Shown: positions 24,440 to 37,621, numbered from the stretch's first letter. The stretch: 64,000 nucleotides of DNA from Heliopora coerulea (GCA_030142905.1 JASJOG010000029.1:1431001-1495000), one strand, 5' to 3'. Numbers and translations: made by a program. The notes: generated from the sequence alone by a model not told the origin.

Positions 24440-27400
24440 CTAGATTTTGTGGTAGAGGGAAATAAGAAAGATCGTTTAATAGCAGTATAGATCACATCAT
24501 ACGCATTTTTTAGTGTTGCAAAATACTAAGCGTGAGAGAGCTAAGGTAGTTTTGTTGGTCTGATGACTGGACAAGCTGGACAAGATAACAAGAAATAGGA
24601 CTGCTGGAACAAAAAAACATCAATGAAGTTAAGAGGTAATTATATTTCATGTGAGTTTGTTACAGCCCTGCAGTCAATGACTGTAATATTTTTTACCGGC
24701 CATTGCCGCACAAGGCCTTTTTGCAAACAGTACACGAAAATATACAATTTGTAAGTTTTTTGTATCGACTACGTATAGCAACCACCGAGGCAGCATTCAC
24801 GTGATTTACAATAGATGGCTCTATGCTCTAAGACCTGACACAACGGTAAGAATACTAAGAAAGCTGGTCGAGTGGTTGTAAAAGTTTCACAAATATGCCA
24901 GACTGAGAAATAGCCAAGAGAGGCACGCTCTTGCTGGAAGACACTTCCACAGACTACTCGTCATAGATCACTGGTTTAGAATTTCGTAAAACAGCCTACT
25001 TTGGCACTTAATTATTCCTTGGACGTGCGCTAGATTCGAGTCAGTCAATTATTTTGAGTCCAACAAGCACAAACGTGACATTGTTTTATCAATGATAATA
25101 ATGTTACGGATTACAAACATTTTTTTGTTTTTTTTGCATGACGTTTCACTGTATGATAGAAAAGTAAGAAAATCAAAACAAGTTAAAACTTTTTTCCCTA
25201 ATAAGGTCTGAGTGTATATGGTCACATTGACATTAGGTGCTGAGCTGATTAGAATTCTGGCCATTCATTTTCATAAACTTGGACGTAATAAACATATATA
25301 TTTGACTCACCTACTAGATGAAAGCATGGGGAAAAAAAACATCACTGTGTATGAACTTTAAATAACTAATTAATATTTTTTATATATTTTTCTTTTGTGT
25401 TCTTGGGGTTTACCCCTTTTTGTATCAAATGAAAATTTACTTTAGATTGCAACCATCACCATAACAATCTGGGGTTTAAAACATCGTTGGACTATTTTAA
25501 AATTTAACGTATCCCTTGAAAATAAAAGATAGAATTTATTTTCTCTAAAAGTACCCTCTTCAGCACCCCTTTAAGATTCTCGTGTCTTACTTCGTTTATT
25601 CGGTGCCTTCGTCTCTCACGTTGTTTAATGGCATCGTGAGAGCCTTCTTGCTTGGCCTTCTCTATTCTTCTTTTGCCAAGAAAATGACATTTCAAAGCTC
25701 CTTGGAACAAAAGGGAAGAATATATAGTTTTGTTACTTGTCCGATTTTTAAGACACAAATAAAAAGAATGAAATATCAATTGAAATGAAGGTCAATCAAA
25801 GACTATGCGATAAGTAAACGAAATGACAGTCAAGCTCGGAAGTCATTCGTTAATATCTTTTTTTGGCAATTAAACTGGAAGCTGCAACTAAAAGTGCAAC
25901 TATCTTCAGAGTACTCAAGGGAGAAAAAAACATTTAGGTTGGGGATGGGGACACAACATGAACGAAAAACATAAAGTATTAATCATAATAACAAGCAAGT
26001 CTTATAATATCCCTAAGGGGAAACGACCATTCATGAAGTTATTTCGAGGAAGACGTCTTAATCAGCACAAGAAAGAATTAAAGAGCCTTTACCACTTATT
26101 ATAATGCCTTTCCATCTCTCTCAATTTTTTGCAGTGTTGCCAGTTTGGTCATTTCAGGGAAAAATTTGTTCTATTTGCCTTCTTTCAAGCCGTTTTAAAT
26201 GAATAAAATAATCAGGTGGCAAAACTGTTTTTGGAAAATTTTGGCGTTTTTGAAACTTTGAACTTTTGAAAACAGCCACTCATTTTACGATTCTAAAGGT
26301 AGTGGACGTGACATGGGAATATTTACTCGGAATACTTGCAGTGACCTAACTAAGTAGCGGATTAGTTTTTCTCTGGCTTTTTTTTTTATTATTTTATTTA
26401 TAATTTTTTTATTTTTATTCCTTGGGCATCAAAAATTTGAAAAATAGTTTAATGTATTCCCGAAACTAAAAATATAAGGATTACAACAAAATAAATGATA
26501 TTTTTTATATATAATAATGTCGACTACGAATTTTTAATACTTAACAAGCGGAAATTTGTTTGGTTTACGTTGCTGTATATTGCAAAACAACGGTAAATAG
26601 GAAAGATGACAGAGCCAAATATGAAAAGTACCGGTCACCTCATGAGCAAATTTAATCTTCAAAAGGCTTTTAATACGTATATGAAATGATCTTATTGGCC
26701 AAGAGAGGTACCAGCTGCAGATTCTATAAACTTCTCATTAACCTAATTAGTGTTAATCTCTATTTTGCCTGTTTCCTCCAATCAATGCTCCAAATAAAAG
26801 CCCAGCTTGTATTTTGTTTTCATTTCATACTCCAATGTCTTACCAGAAGTTGCGTTAAAATGTTCTGATCTGAAATTCGTGTTGAGAGGCGTGGCGGGGG
26901 ATGTCTATAGTAGCCGCGGCCCTGTCTGCATTTTGTTTGAAAGGCAGCTTTCTCACTGCTCAGCTTAACTGCATTCTTGACAAAGTACCTACACGAAGGC
27001 AATGTACACACAGTACGAAAATTTCAAAAATTCTTGAAATCCAAAATCCTCAAAAATCACCTCTTCCACTGCAATTATTAATTATGCAATCAGTTCGACA
27101 TTTATCAATGAAGGTAACAGACATTTTACTGATCAGTCCCTAGGCTTCCTGCGACCAAAACGTCTCAGGTAAATGCTGATTAATTTTTGTCTGATGTGAT
27201 TTTGGCGGGAAGGTGCGAATATCGTTAATGAAATATTACGTTCTGAGGAAACGTCCAGGAGAAAAGATTTAAAGAATCTGTTATAATTCCCGACTTAAAT
27301 GATTCATTGGCAAAGGTGTATTGAGGCTTAAGATCTCTTGTGGACGGTGGTAATGCCTGTTTGTTTCTTCCCTTTGCCGTGCATCAATCTTCAACAACAT

Positions 27401-30400
27401 TTCATTTTGCGATTGAGTGTCAGGACTTAGAAGGCTAACATGGGAAAACTTTGTCTTGTGTTCAACAGAACAAGTGCTAGAAAGTTTTTGCTTTGTGGTG
27501 GGCATATCAAGCTCATATTCTAGGCGTAAGAATGGAACAAAAATAACAAGTCGATTTGTGTTCTTACAATGCATTATGATCTGCGGATTCTTTTGCGTCA
27601 CTAGTAATTAACCTATTTCATCTGTTTCAACTGTTTGTATTTGATTTATTATTTACGAAGAAGTCTCTTCAACTTTTGGACAGGTCTCAATAGATTTCTA
27701 TTAGTAACCGGTCTTTTTTATGTGGCCATTCATATTTTGATCTTTTGTCAAGTGAGCAGGTCATTTGGATACTGTGTTAGGTCGATAAAATCATCGAAGA
27801 CATGGCAATTGTTATTTCTGGGACCTAGAATTTCGGTCGTGAGCAATAGAGGTGGACGATACCCATGGCCATGTCAATTAGACGATGCAATATCAACTAT
27901 TTTAGTTATCGTTAGTAACAGTACCACATCGATACGAAGTAGAGTCTGTATTGAAGGGAGGAATTACGATATTAACTGACCTCGCCAATTCGGCATACCG
28001 AGTAAATGTTAAAGATTACATAAACTCAAGGGACAGCGGAGCCGGGGGGCTGCAGGGGCTGTAGCCCCCCCTTCTTTCCAAATGTAATGTTGAAACAACT
28101 ACGCTTTAAAACACTTGCTGTGCAATTTCCCAGAGAAGCATATAAAATGCTGTATATTTTTCTCAAGCCCCCCCCCCCTCGTAATTCCGCTCCGCCGTCC
28201 CTAAACTCCCTTCAGTGCTGTTGTACATTGCTCTACGCGCCGCCTTTTTTCGATACCGGGGGAAGTGTTACCGGTGTCGGAAGCGTCGATATTATCCCAG
28301 TTTCTCTGTTGTCGATTAGAAGTTGTCTGGGAACAAATCCTCATCCATCGTTTCATATTGTATGGCTTAAAATCACTGGTTTAACTATTTCCGAACGGAG
28401 GTATTAATCTGGACACGGTTCATTTAAAGGCATTGACCTACTAGGGCCACAGTAAAGAGGAAAATGGGCTTCAAGGAACCCTTTATGCAGTTTGTGAAAT
28501 CATTTTATACTAGTTGGAATACTGCAATGGTTAGAAGGCCTAGAAACCTAAAGTCCTTGACATCTACATTTCATGTTATGGGAAAGGAGCTAGAAACGAA
28601 AGAATTCCTGCATATAAGCACGAACTGTAAACAAAGTGAGGTGCGTAACGGTAGATTTAATGGGAGTCTTTGTTACAAATCTTACATCTAACGTGACAAC
28701 AGTTGCAGTTCGATTCTCATGCTGAATGTACTTCATTGTATACTTTGCTGACCATGCCATTCTTCATCCAAAGGATCGTTTTTTCCTGTTAACCTAGCAC
28801 AGTTCACAACGATCTCACGCACAACTTATTTTTTATAGGCAGAACGTCGTAACTTCTACCAAGGAAAGCCTTTCATTGTGCCTTAGAAAGTAATGAGGGA
28901 ACTGCTACATCAAACGAAGTAAATTTTACCATTATAAGCTCAACGTGAATGGGTTGTATTCATACCCAAATCACTTTAGCTCGTGTGAATTGGAAGAAAA
29001 AGCAGAGAAAGGGTACGTTTTCGTGAACATGTAAATAACTGTTGTACAGCTGTTCTACTTTACTGTGGACTACGCAGAATATTGAACGATTATTCATAAG
29101 CAGATGGAATGTGCCCTTACTTTGCATCACGTAGCCATCAACCTTGTCCATGTTTTCCAAGGCTTTCATATTTTTAATCACCTCTTTGTTCACTGCCTCA
29201 TTGTTAGGTGCCCGGAAGCTGAAAATGTTTTATGAATTTAGCTTAATTTAGTTCAAAATTACATACCAGAGGGCAGGTGGTTCCCCAATGTCATTGAAAA
29301 GGCCACCACTGTATGATGAGTTAAATACATTATATGATTACATACACAATACAATACAGTGATAAGCACTACAGTACATACTGTAACTAAAGTATGATTT
29401 GGTCTGGCAATTCAAGAAATCTTGCTCATCATTTTGGCTCTCATTAACTTCACTGCTTATTCATTTTTAAAGATTTTTCAAGCTCATTATTTGCTTGAAT
29501 GAACATGTTGAGTTTTTCCTCTTTTTTTTTTCCAGCCATTGTATGGTTTAACAGAAATCTCCATCTTCATTACCTGAGTTACAAATAAATCCAAGTAAAA
29601 GTACCCAAATAGCTGCATTGTTAGGAAAGATAAATAATCTGTTATGAGGCAGAAGCCTTAAAACATTTCAAGTTTGGAGACACAGGGGATACAATTCAAA
29701 TTTGTTTTGGAATCAATGGCTGTTTGCAGAGTTAATCAGCTTAAAATCAACTGGTGCAGAATTAAAGTAGGAGTCAGAAAGTATAATTATTATTGTAGTG
29801 TTGGAACAAAATCAGTTCAGTAATACGATGCTATACTTGTGAAAGAAGGATCAATTGAAGTGTTTTGTTTTATGGGACTTTGAAAAAATTATTCTTTTGC
29901 AATACACATACCTTAATATTAATATATTATCTCCAAATAATGTAATTCACCAAAAAATAATTTAGTTGAAATGAATTGTGTAGTATTTCCACAAATTCTC
30001 CATTGTAGCTATGTCTATATTTTACTTTAGTCATTTCAAATTACACAAGAATTATGTTTTAAAACAGACAGTCTTTTTTGTTTATGATAATTCCCATGTT
30101 AACAATTTCCTGAATTATACAGGCATAACTTAGTTGTTTGCTGGAAAGGGATTTCTTTCAAAGCAGGCTGCATTTCCAATGGCATTGATTTTCATCTAGT
30201 CCCCAAAGCAAGACACATTCACCATCTATGCAGATAAGTGGCACAGCAGTATAATGTTTAACTTTTCATCAATATTGTGGTACATGTAATCATGGAAGAA
30301 CCAGGTCAAAAGCCAACTTGTATAATGAATGTATTTGGCCAGAAAATGGCTTTAAGCCAAATCATAATGAAGGCTCAATAATAATTTGAATAATATATAA

Positions 30401-32561
30401 CACTAACATTTTGTCCTTACATTGGAAAAGCAATTTCACAAACAACAATATCTAGAATGATAATCAATCTAAGATTAATGAATATTTATCTAGTTCATAG
30501 CTGAAAAGTAATACTAGGAAAAGTTCTTCAGCTCAAAATTAGTTTTCCCAGCATCCAAACATTGGTTTGGAAATATAAGAGATTAGTTCTAAGTCTTGAT
30601 AATACTTCTCCAAAGTACCAGTCAGAAAGATAATCAGCATACTAATCTAGTCATCTTAGTAAACTAACCAAAGTATTGAGGCCTATCAAATGAAAGCTTG
30701 ATGAAAAGAAATTTCATGAATGCAAATGGCATTTCTAAGTACATGAACAGTATTTGCTGCTGTCTTGACATATCAAACAGCAGAAAAAGTGTTTCAGTTC
30801 ATTTTATATTTGCTGGCATCTCTGTACTTGCATTTCCTTTTAAGCACAGGCATCACCTTGCTAGCTAATATTACATTGTAATAAACTGTAAATTTCTTAT
30901 TGTAGACATTTTTAAAGAAGAATAACTGCAAATGGAGCATTGAATGTTGAACTTTGGAGTTATGTAAGTATTTTAATTTTGTAATTCATTGTGTATTAAC
31001 ATAAAGTACATGTAGATATGAATCACTACAGTGTGTATTTTTTGAGAGATAAAATTATAAAAGAAGCCTTACAGCATACAGCTTTCATTTCATCTCATGG
31101 TTAAATTAAATGGGCCAGGTTGACACGTGTATAGTTTGTAGTAAATGAACGATCTTCAAGCTCGATACTCAGAAAATGATATCTGAGCCCCAGACGGGGA
31201 TCGAACCCGCAACCTTCTGATGACCGGTTAGACGCTCTAACCATTGAGCTACCGAGACTCAGATGGCGAGCTAAGTTGCGAATTCGATATATATATGTGC
31301 GACCTAAGCGGAAGCCACTATATCTGGGGCTCAGATATCATTTTCTGAGTATCGAGCTTGAAGATCGTTCATCTACTTCAATATATCCAAGCTCTCATGT
31401 TTCCTAAACATCAAACTGTATAGTTTGTATACTCAAGTGAATGCCTGGCTTTTAGCTGATTTACCATAATCAGCAAAATGCAAGTAATTGTACCCTTGAA
31501 AGGGAAAGTCGGGGTCCTAATGATGGTGAAAGTGAGCACAACAATCAGATCTCTGACAGTGTTGGAATAGATTCCTAAAGAACTGTAAACATGTTGTTGC
31601 CAATTCCAAGTAATAAAGGCAAAAAGGCTCCTTTCCTGATGTTTGTGGAATGTGTCCTGAACCTGATATATTGACTTGTAATATTTCACAGAAAAATCCT
31701 TGTTTCTACAAAAACTAACTAAAAATTCAAGAGTATTTTGGGGTTAAAGTTGTATTTTCTTGTTGGGGCTGCCGTTAGGAAATTAGCCAGTTACAGTCCA
31801 TATTAAAATCGCTGCAAAATAGGTGTTTATGAATTAATGTTTTCTTAAGGATGGTTTTTACCTTTGAGTGAAGTCCCATTTGGTGGAAAGATTGTTTCCA
31901 GCTACTCTAACGTTCCTCTGTTGGAAAGGAATATAAAAACGTAATGAGATAAAGTAGCCAATGTTGAAAACTTCTGATAAAAATCCTAAAGATTAACAAC
32001 TGAATCTTTTACTGTTGTTCGTAGCTGCAAACTGCATTTCTGTCATTTGGACACTATTTTCATGTACTGTATACCTGAGCACAGTACATGTTTATCTCGC
32101 TCTAATTTATTATCACTATAACTTATGGTTCTATTTTTTCACACTGTAATTATATGACTTAATTTAGAACTCCTGACTACATTGCTGGAATCTACAATGA
32201 TCCTAAAAACTGCAAGAACTACATGTACAACCTGACGTTCTGACTGAAGTGCACTTTATATTCAGTAACCTGTACGTACTATACTGTTAGTGCTATGTAC
32301 TTGTGTACGGTGAAACGCCATATATTATCTAAAGTATAACTTTAATTAATACTGTATTATACCAGTATATAAACCCTTAATAAATGGTTTTGATTTTACC
32401 TTCACTTCGATTGGTATTTTGCTCGCGGTGCCTGGTGAGCGATGATTGCTCTTTTGAGCTTCAAGCAACTTGCTTGTCCTTTGTAGTAACTGCTCCTGGT
32501 TTTTAGCAATCAGTTTCAGCGCCTCAATTATATTTGTTGTGCTTTCGTGTGGTTGCTCCAT
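24071..32561 (-). CDS. Five-exon gene divergent from the Tnp2 transposase; basic/acidic 264-aa protein
   Basis: Minus-strand exons in transcription order: 32561-32400, 31917-31862, 29218-29121, 25700-25591, 24439-24071. Each is bounded by AG/GT, and phases 0, 2, 1, 0 agree across all four junctions, giving 264 residues from ATG to TAA. The N-terminus has a helical Gln/Leu-rich region (IIEALKLIAKNQEQLLQRTS). The middle is strongly basic (KRRIEKAKQEGSH, QRERRRHRINE, KLRLRKK). An acidic Ser/Glu segment (SSYETDSDEERAMGSDDEG) follows, then HPFTWRSEEF and a short charged C-terminus ending SWAIKKM. No catalytic motif is visible. The charge pattern suggests a nuclear DNA- or protein-binding role. Because it starts about 200 bp from the transposase start, it may be a transposon accessory protein; a host gene next to an insertion is the alternative. 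Confidence 0.82.
25591..25700 (-). CDS. Fourth exon of the divergent 264-aa gene
   Basis: A 110-bp exon between TTGTTCCAAG and GTAAGA, encoding ALKCHFLGKRRIEKAKQEGS and the Arg-rich QRERRRHRINE. Confidence 0.83.
28029..28202. mobile_element. Short MITE related to the 20441-21645 element
   Basis: Ends AAGGGACAGCGGAGC and GCTCCGCCGTCCCT, with C/G-rich tracts just inside. AAACTC occurs on both flanks. Lies in an intron of the divergent 264-aa gene. Confidence 0.65.
29121..29218 (-). CDS. Third exon of the divergent 264-aa gene
   Basis: A 98-bp exon after ATTTTCAG, ending CAAA|GTAAGG; encodes FRAPNNEAVNKEVIKNMKAL and then ENMDKVDGYVMQ. Confidence 0.8.
31135..31390. mobile_element. tRNA-headed SINE-like element with inverted ends
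   Basis: A tRNA-like head on the minus strand (31188-31260) has A box TAGCTCAATGGTTAGAGCG and B box GGTTCGATCCC. The flanking CGATACTCAGAAAATGATAT and its complement ATATCATTTTCTGAGTATCG make the two ends inverted. Same family as 52975-53510. The head is not a functional tRNA call, because flanks and family context are repetitive. Confidence 0.75.
31862..31917 (-). CDS. Second exon of the divergent 264-aa gene
   Basis: A 56-bp exon after TTTCCAACAG, encoding RNVRVAGNNLSTKWDFTQ; donor AAAG|GTAAAA. Confidence 0.75.
32400..32561 (-). CDS. First exon of the divergent 264-aa gene
   Basis: 54 codons from ATG, beginning MEQPHESTTN and ending PIEVK before GTAAAATC. Confidence 0.82.
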
Positions 32562-32757
32562 GACACAACTTCCAAAGGTTTTGTGTATTTTTTTCTCCAG
32601 AGACTTGATCGGTATAAGGATCGGTATAGGTGATCAGGTAGCGGGAAAAAGCCTATAGTTTGTGACCAAATATGGTTCGTTCCATATCTTCTGATAGCCA
32701 ATAAAAAAGCATTCCCGAGTGGGGTGATATTTTGTTTGTCTTTCCTGTTGTACGATA
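32562..32757. promoter_or_regulatory. Divergent promoter region
   Basis: 196 bp between the ATG of the minus-strand 264-aa gene and the first in-frame ATG of the transposase. Contains GATCGGTATAAGGATCGGTATAGGTGATCAG-like direct repeats (about 32607-32637). No clear TATA box was identified. Confidence 0.5.
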
Positions 32758-35652
32758 ATGGACGGTTCCGTGTTGTCGAAAAGATTCTGTTTTCATTGCG
32801 AAAAATTTATGCCATACCGTACTTATGTGAACCATAAGCAAAGATACTTTGACGACTTCTCTGGTTTATGACAGAAAGATCCCTCCTTGCAACAAAGCAG
32901 TGACGAAGACCTACTTCCAGACTTACCAAGTGATTCGGATATGGGAGACGTAATTTCTGACGAAGAGGAACATTCCGGCAAAGCTTTTGACATCAGTGAC
33001 GTTGAAGCTGCTAAAGAAGACGAGTATTTCCAGCTGCCAGAGGGTGAAATTTGGGATGATGAACTAACAGCTGATATTGACGAAGATTTCATCGAGAACG
33101 TAACCTTTGATTCTATACCACTTATAGACGAAGAATCATCCGAAGAAAAGCGTGAGCAATCAGTTATCCTTCAGTGGATTTTAGTTGGACTATGTCATCT
33201 TTGGAGCGTTTTTCATGTTCCTGATAGTGCAATGGCCTTCCTTATAACTTTTCTAAAGAGATTGTTTGAGATAATTTCATGGTCAAATACCTGGTTTCAG
33301 GACATAGCTGCTGGTTTTCCATCGTCATTGTATAGCTTAAAAAAAGAACTTCACCTACTTAACGATAAATTCGTAAAATACGTCGTCTGCCCTAAATGTC
33401 ATAATATTTATAAATTTGAAGACTGTTATTACTCTATAGAAGGCCGCCATGTTTCCAAACGTTGTACATTTATAAAATTCCCTCAACATCGTCAACAATG
33501 GAGACGTCAAGAATGCGGAACTTCCCTTTTGAAAGAAGTAACATTAAAAAACGGATCCAAACGCTTATATCCACATAAAGTGTACTGCTATCAAAGTTTG
33601 ATCAAGACCTTGCAAACATTCACGAAAAGAAGTGGCTTCATAGAGAGATGTGAGTTGTGGAGAAATAGAGAGGTTAGATCTTTTGCGCAAGTTTTGTGCG
33701 ATGTTTTCGATGGTCGAATTTGGAAAGATTTTCAGTGTTTTGATGGCACTCCTTTTTTGATCGAGCCTCGCAATTATGCATTCATGTTAAACGTTGACTG
33801 GATGCAACCGTTTGTGCACACGGCATATTCCGTTGGAGTAATATATTTAGTATTAATGAACCTGCCAAGAAGTGAACGTTTTAAGCGAGAAAACGTTTTT
33901 CTCATTGGGATTATTCCCGGACCATGCGAACCGTCTCTGACAATTAATCCGTATTTATCGCCTCTGGTAGATGAACTCTTACAGCTCTGGAACCCTGGTG
34001 TCGCGCTAACGCACTCAGGGTCACCTCTTTCCCCCCAGATTTTCAAGGCTGCATTACTTTGTGTTGCCTGTGATGTTCCAGCGAGTCGAAAAATTTGCGG
34101 GTTTACTAGTCACGCATCTGCTGCAGGGTGTAGCAAGTGCAAAAAGAAATTCAAGGTTGGGAGAATCGGGGAGCCTTCCGATTACTCTGGATTCGAACTT
34201 TGTCCTCGAGGACAAAACGATGAACACAGGCGTCAGGCGGCCGAGATTTCACGCCAAACGAGTCAGGAAGATGCAGATAAATTGACAAGTTTATACGGAA
34301 CACGCTACACTGAACTTCACAGATTACCCTACTTTGACTGCGTTCGTTTCACCATTGTGAATCCAATGCACAATCTTTTTTTGGGAACGGCGAAACGTAT
34401 GCTTGAAATCTGGCTTGATGAAAAACATTTGGATGTAGGCGACTTGCAAGCAGTTCAGAACGTGATTGATGGGACTGAAGCTCCGAGCAATATAGGTCGA
34501 CTTCCTTTTAAAATCGCTAAGTCTTTTGCTGGTTTCACTGCGGAACAGTGGAAGTCTTGGACTACTATGTTTTCGTTGTTCGCCTTGCGCAACAGATTAC
34601 AATTGGAACATTATCAGTGCTGGACACTATTCGTACACGCATGCCGGATTCTTTCTACACCGATGAATGAAGTTAAAGACGTTGGAACTGCCCATTCGTT
34701 GTTGGTGCAGTTCTGTAAAGAGTTTGAACGTTTGTACGGTAGTGCAAAGGTTACGCCAAACATGCATCTTCACACGCATTTAGCAGACTGTATTTTAGAC
34801 TATGGACCAGTGCATAGTTTTTGGCTATTCGGTTTTGAGAGGTACAATGGCATATTAGGAGACTATCAGACGAACAATAAGTCAGTGGAGATTCAGATTT
34901 TCCGAAAGTTTTTGAGAGATCAGCATTTGCATGACCTTGCAGCTCCTAATGTTTATCGAGAAAACTTTGAACAAATATTTAAACAATCTGAACAGCATAA
35001 TACAGCTACAAATATTGGACAAGTGGACTGCAACTTTGCTTTATCGCTACTGCAACTACGAGAAGTTGATATCGTAACAGGAAGCGAACTGTGGTTTACT
35101 GTAAGAGAGTATAAATGTGGCCCCCCACACACAGTTGAAGCATTTGATAATGATGAACTTGTTTACGTGACCAGGGCTTACAGATTCCTCGTTCCCGAGA
35201 TTCCAGAAGGGGCTGTACCCGTCCTCTTCGACCGCTATTCCACCGTAGCATTTGCAGGTGTTTTATATGGTTCGATGTGTTCTAGGCGTAAGAGATCTGG
35301 AAATATTCTGGCTAAATGGACGGGAAGATATGATGACGAAATAGATCCGTCGTCAGATGTCAGGCCTGGCTTAGTGCAGTACTTTTTTAAGCAAGCAATT
35401 ACAATAAACGGGCAACAAATGCACTTCCTGTTTGCACGTGTTTCCTGGTATCAATACCATCCTGAGAGATATTCTTGCGGCTCCCGTCCAGGTTCACCAG
35501 AGATTTGGTGTTCAAATCTCTTTAAGCCTTTTGGACCGTCATCATTTTTACCTGTCCAACGTATTTTTGGACAATTTCTTGCAGGGAAGGATCGCGTGAA
35601 TGGTGAAAACGTGTTGTTTGTTCTTCCTTTACCAAGACAAGATTTTGTGTAA
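32758..35652 (+). CDS. Tnp2-type (CACTA/Plavaka-like) transposase with one in-frame TGA
   Basis: Reading from ATG at 32758 gives an N-terminal Cys/His motif (FCFHCEKFMPYRTYVNHK), then TGA at 32869-32871, then an uninterrupted frame to TAA at 35652. Because the codon at 32887 is TTG, the next in-frame ATG is 32941. After an acidic N-terminal region comes a CPKCHNIYKFEDCYY zinc ribbon, then Tnp2 hallmarks: LNVDWMQPF (Asp at codon 304 counted from 32887), FLIGIIPGPCEP, PLVDELLQLW, CDVPASRKICGF (Asp about 396), CSKCKKKF and NPMHNLFLGTAKRML (about 493-506). Family transposases cut and paste DNA by a DDE-type mechanism. Length of about 960 codons is normal. Apart from the TGA it looks intact, so the copy is young. 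AATAAA near 36366 could be its polyadenylation signal. Confidence 0.9.
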
Positions 35653-37237
35653 GAACATTTACCGCAGTTTAATATAAGTGTGTGTGTTCAACCATCTGAT
35701 TAGGAAACGCATAATCTTTTCATTTTCTTTAACGAGACTTTAATGTAGTGTGCAGTCCATGTAATCTTGATCAAAATGTCGAACATTTGGTATCGATTGG
35801 AGTTCTTATGTCAATCAAATGTCACTAGAGAACAATTCTTATTCGTGAAAGGATTTAACGTCTTTTATCACTTTGAATTACTGTGTACCTAGTAGACACG
35901 AAAGGCAATCAGGTATGCAATTCGACCAAGTTTACCAAATCTTATAGATTTCGCTCACATTGACAAATCAGTCTTCTTGATATTACTTTACGTAAAAGTT
36001 AGCTACCTAATTATTACTAGTCAGTTGTGATGGGGTCAGTACAAACGTAAGTGCTGTACATTGCAGAACGTTCATTTTTAACTTTTAAGAAACGTTATTG
36101 GTGTTTACGATTATTGTTATAAGTCTTATTATCTTGAAAATTCTCAGTGTCATACTGGGATGTTGTGGAAACTATAGAAGTTCCGTTGGCGTTGAATGTT
36201 CAGTGACAATTTTAACATTCTAACTGCATGCTGCTGTTTAGTGAGTTCACTTTACAACACTAATTTAACGTCTTATTCGGCATGAGTATTTGACGACTTT
36301 CTGTTACCAAGGGTTTTTCAGACCTTTGGTGCCTCAGTGGTCACGCAATCCAAGTACTGTATACCAAATAAACTTGTTTAAAGTCTTTATTTTCTTTTGA
36401 ACATTGCGGACCTGAACGTCTGTTGTTTGGGAGAAAAATATTTCCATAGACTGGAAAGACTATTATCACCCAGTTTTTTTCACGAAAGTTTTCCTCGGAA
36501 CTTTTGATTATTTAAATTTAATTATTTTGAGCAACTAATTAGAATTGTCCATTCATCCTTTATTGTTCGATTGAACTGTTTTAATCTGGGGTAGTAAAAA
36601 AGTACGAGCCATACTTTAAAACTGAAATTTATAATATTTTTAAAGTATTGAGAACGTGGCTCCTTCCCATTTGATATATGGTATTGGCCAAATTGAGAAC
36701 TGCAGTCTTCATGGCAGTAACTTATTTAAGTTTGAAAGATCCTCTGGTGGTAAGATGGTTCTTCCCAAGTCGTTTCTGTGGCATTAATTCTGAAAATGCG
36801 GTAAACTGGTAAGGTCGTGCGCAATGACCTTAATTATTACGGTTGGAATACCGAATGCTTTTTATTCTTTGTGCTGTCTGTAGCAAGCGCTGAGATAAAA
36901 GGTGAACTCTCTTTGCCCCCAAATCGTCAAGTATAAGACGCGTGCGTTAATGCCACTGAGAATGCCGATGGCTGTGATTTCCATTAGGGGAATGTTCCAA
37001 CCAAATTTTCGTACATATAAAGTTGTGTTCATGAATTGCAGATTTTATTTACAATGTTAATGAAAAGACCAACGTAAATTCAACGCAGTTCTGAACTGCA
37101 TCACTGTATTTCCTCGATTAACTGCCGACCCTCAAGTAGTAGTCCCTCTCATTTTTCAAAATATTGCCCCCTTTTCATATTTGGTGAAAGAAAGACGACA
37201 AATGACTACAAGTTTGACGAAAATTCCACCCCACAGA
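35653..37237. other. Downstream flank of the transposase
   Basis: Non-coding. AATAAA at about 36366 is the best 3'-end signal. No inverted terminal repeat was recognised. Confidence 0.45.
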
Positions 37238-37550
37238 TTTGTTTATGCGAAAAGTTGAGCATATGACGAATATGGTTTCCCAAGAATTATAAACTACCAA
37301 CCGTGGCAAATTGAAGGTAAACGTCGTCACGGGGATTTGCATATGTTCAAAGTTATGACTGTATGTATCGCCAACATGGAGTTTCAAAGATAATAAAACT
37401 ACCACTGCAAATTTGATGCAAAATTTAAGTTCATAAGTTTTGGTCATCACAACCATTGCAAATTCGATGCAAATTCGCGTTGAAGGATTTGCAAATGTGC
37501 AAACGTATCAGTGTATTAACCTACACTGCTGAAGTCAACTGAAAAATGTT

Positions 37551-37621
37551 GACTCGAGCGGGATTTGAACTCGCACCTTCGGGATACCGGTCCGCCGCTC
37601 TACCTGTTGAGCTATCGACTC
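37551..37621 (-). repeat. tRNA-like SINE head, unit 1
   Basis: A box TAGCTCAACAGGTAGAGCG, B box GAGTTCAAATC and a 6-of-7 acceptor stem. Repeats at 37804-37874 and 38057-38127. The B box departs from GGTTCGANTCC, and three identical copies sit in an insertion, so I treat it as a SINE head rather than a tRNA gene. Confidence 0.75.

Noticed and set aside
27281..27601. 106-codon minus-strand open frame inside the divergent gene's intron
   Set aside because: Exons 3 and 4 join in phase without it, and it shows no recognisable motif.
31188..31260. tRNA gene on the minus strand (also at 53021-53432, 37551-38485 and 62520-62592)
   Set aside because: A and B boxes are present, but all copies sit in dispersed multimeric repeats with shared flanks, and several have weakened B boxes or acceptor stems; SINE heads fit better.
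32887..32889. Transposase start at 32887
   Set aside because: The codon is TTG. The nearest ATGs are 32758 (before the TGA) and 32941, so 32887 is not a credible start.
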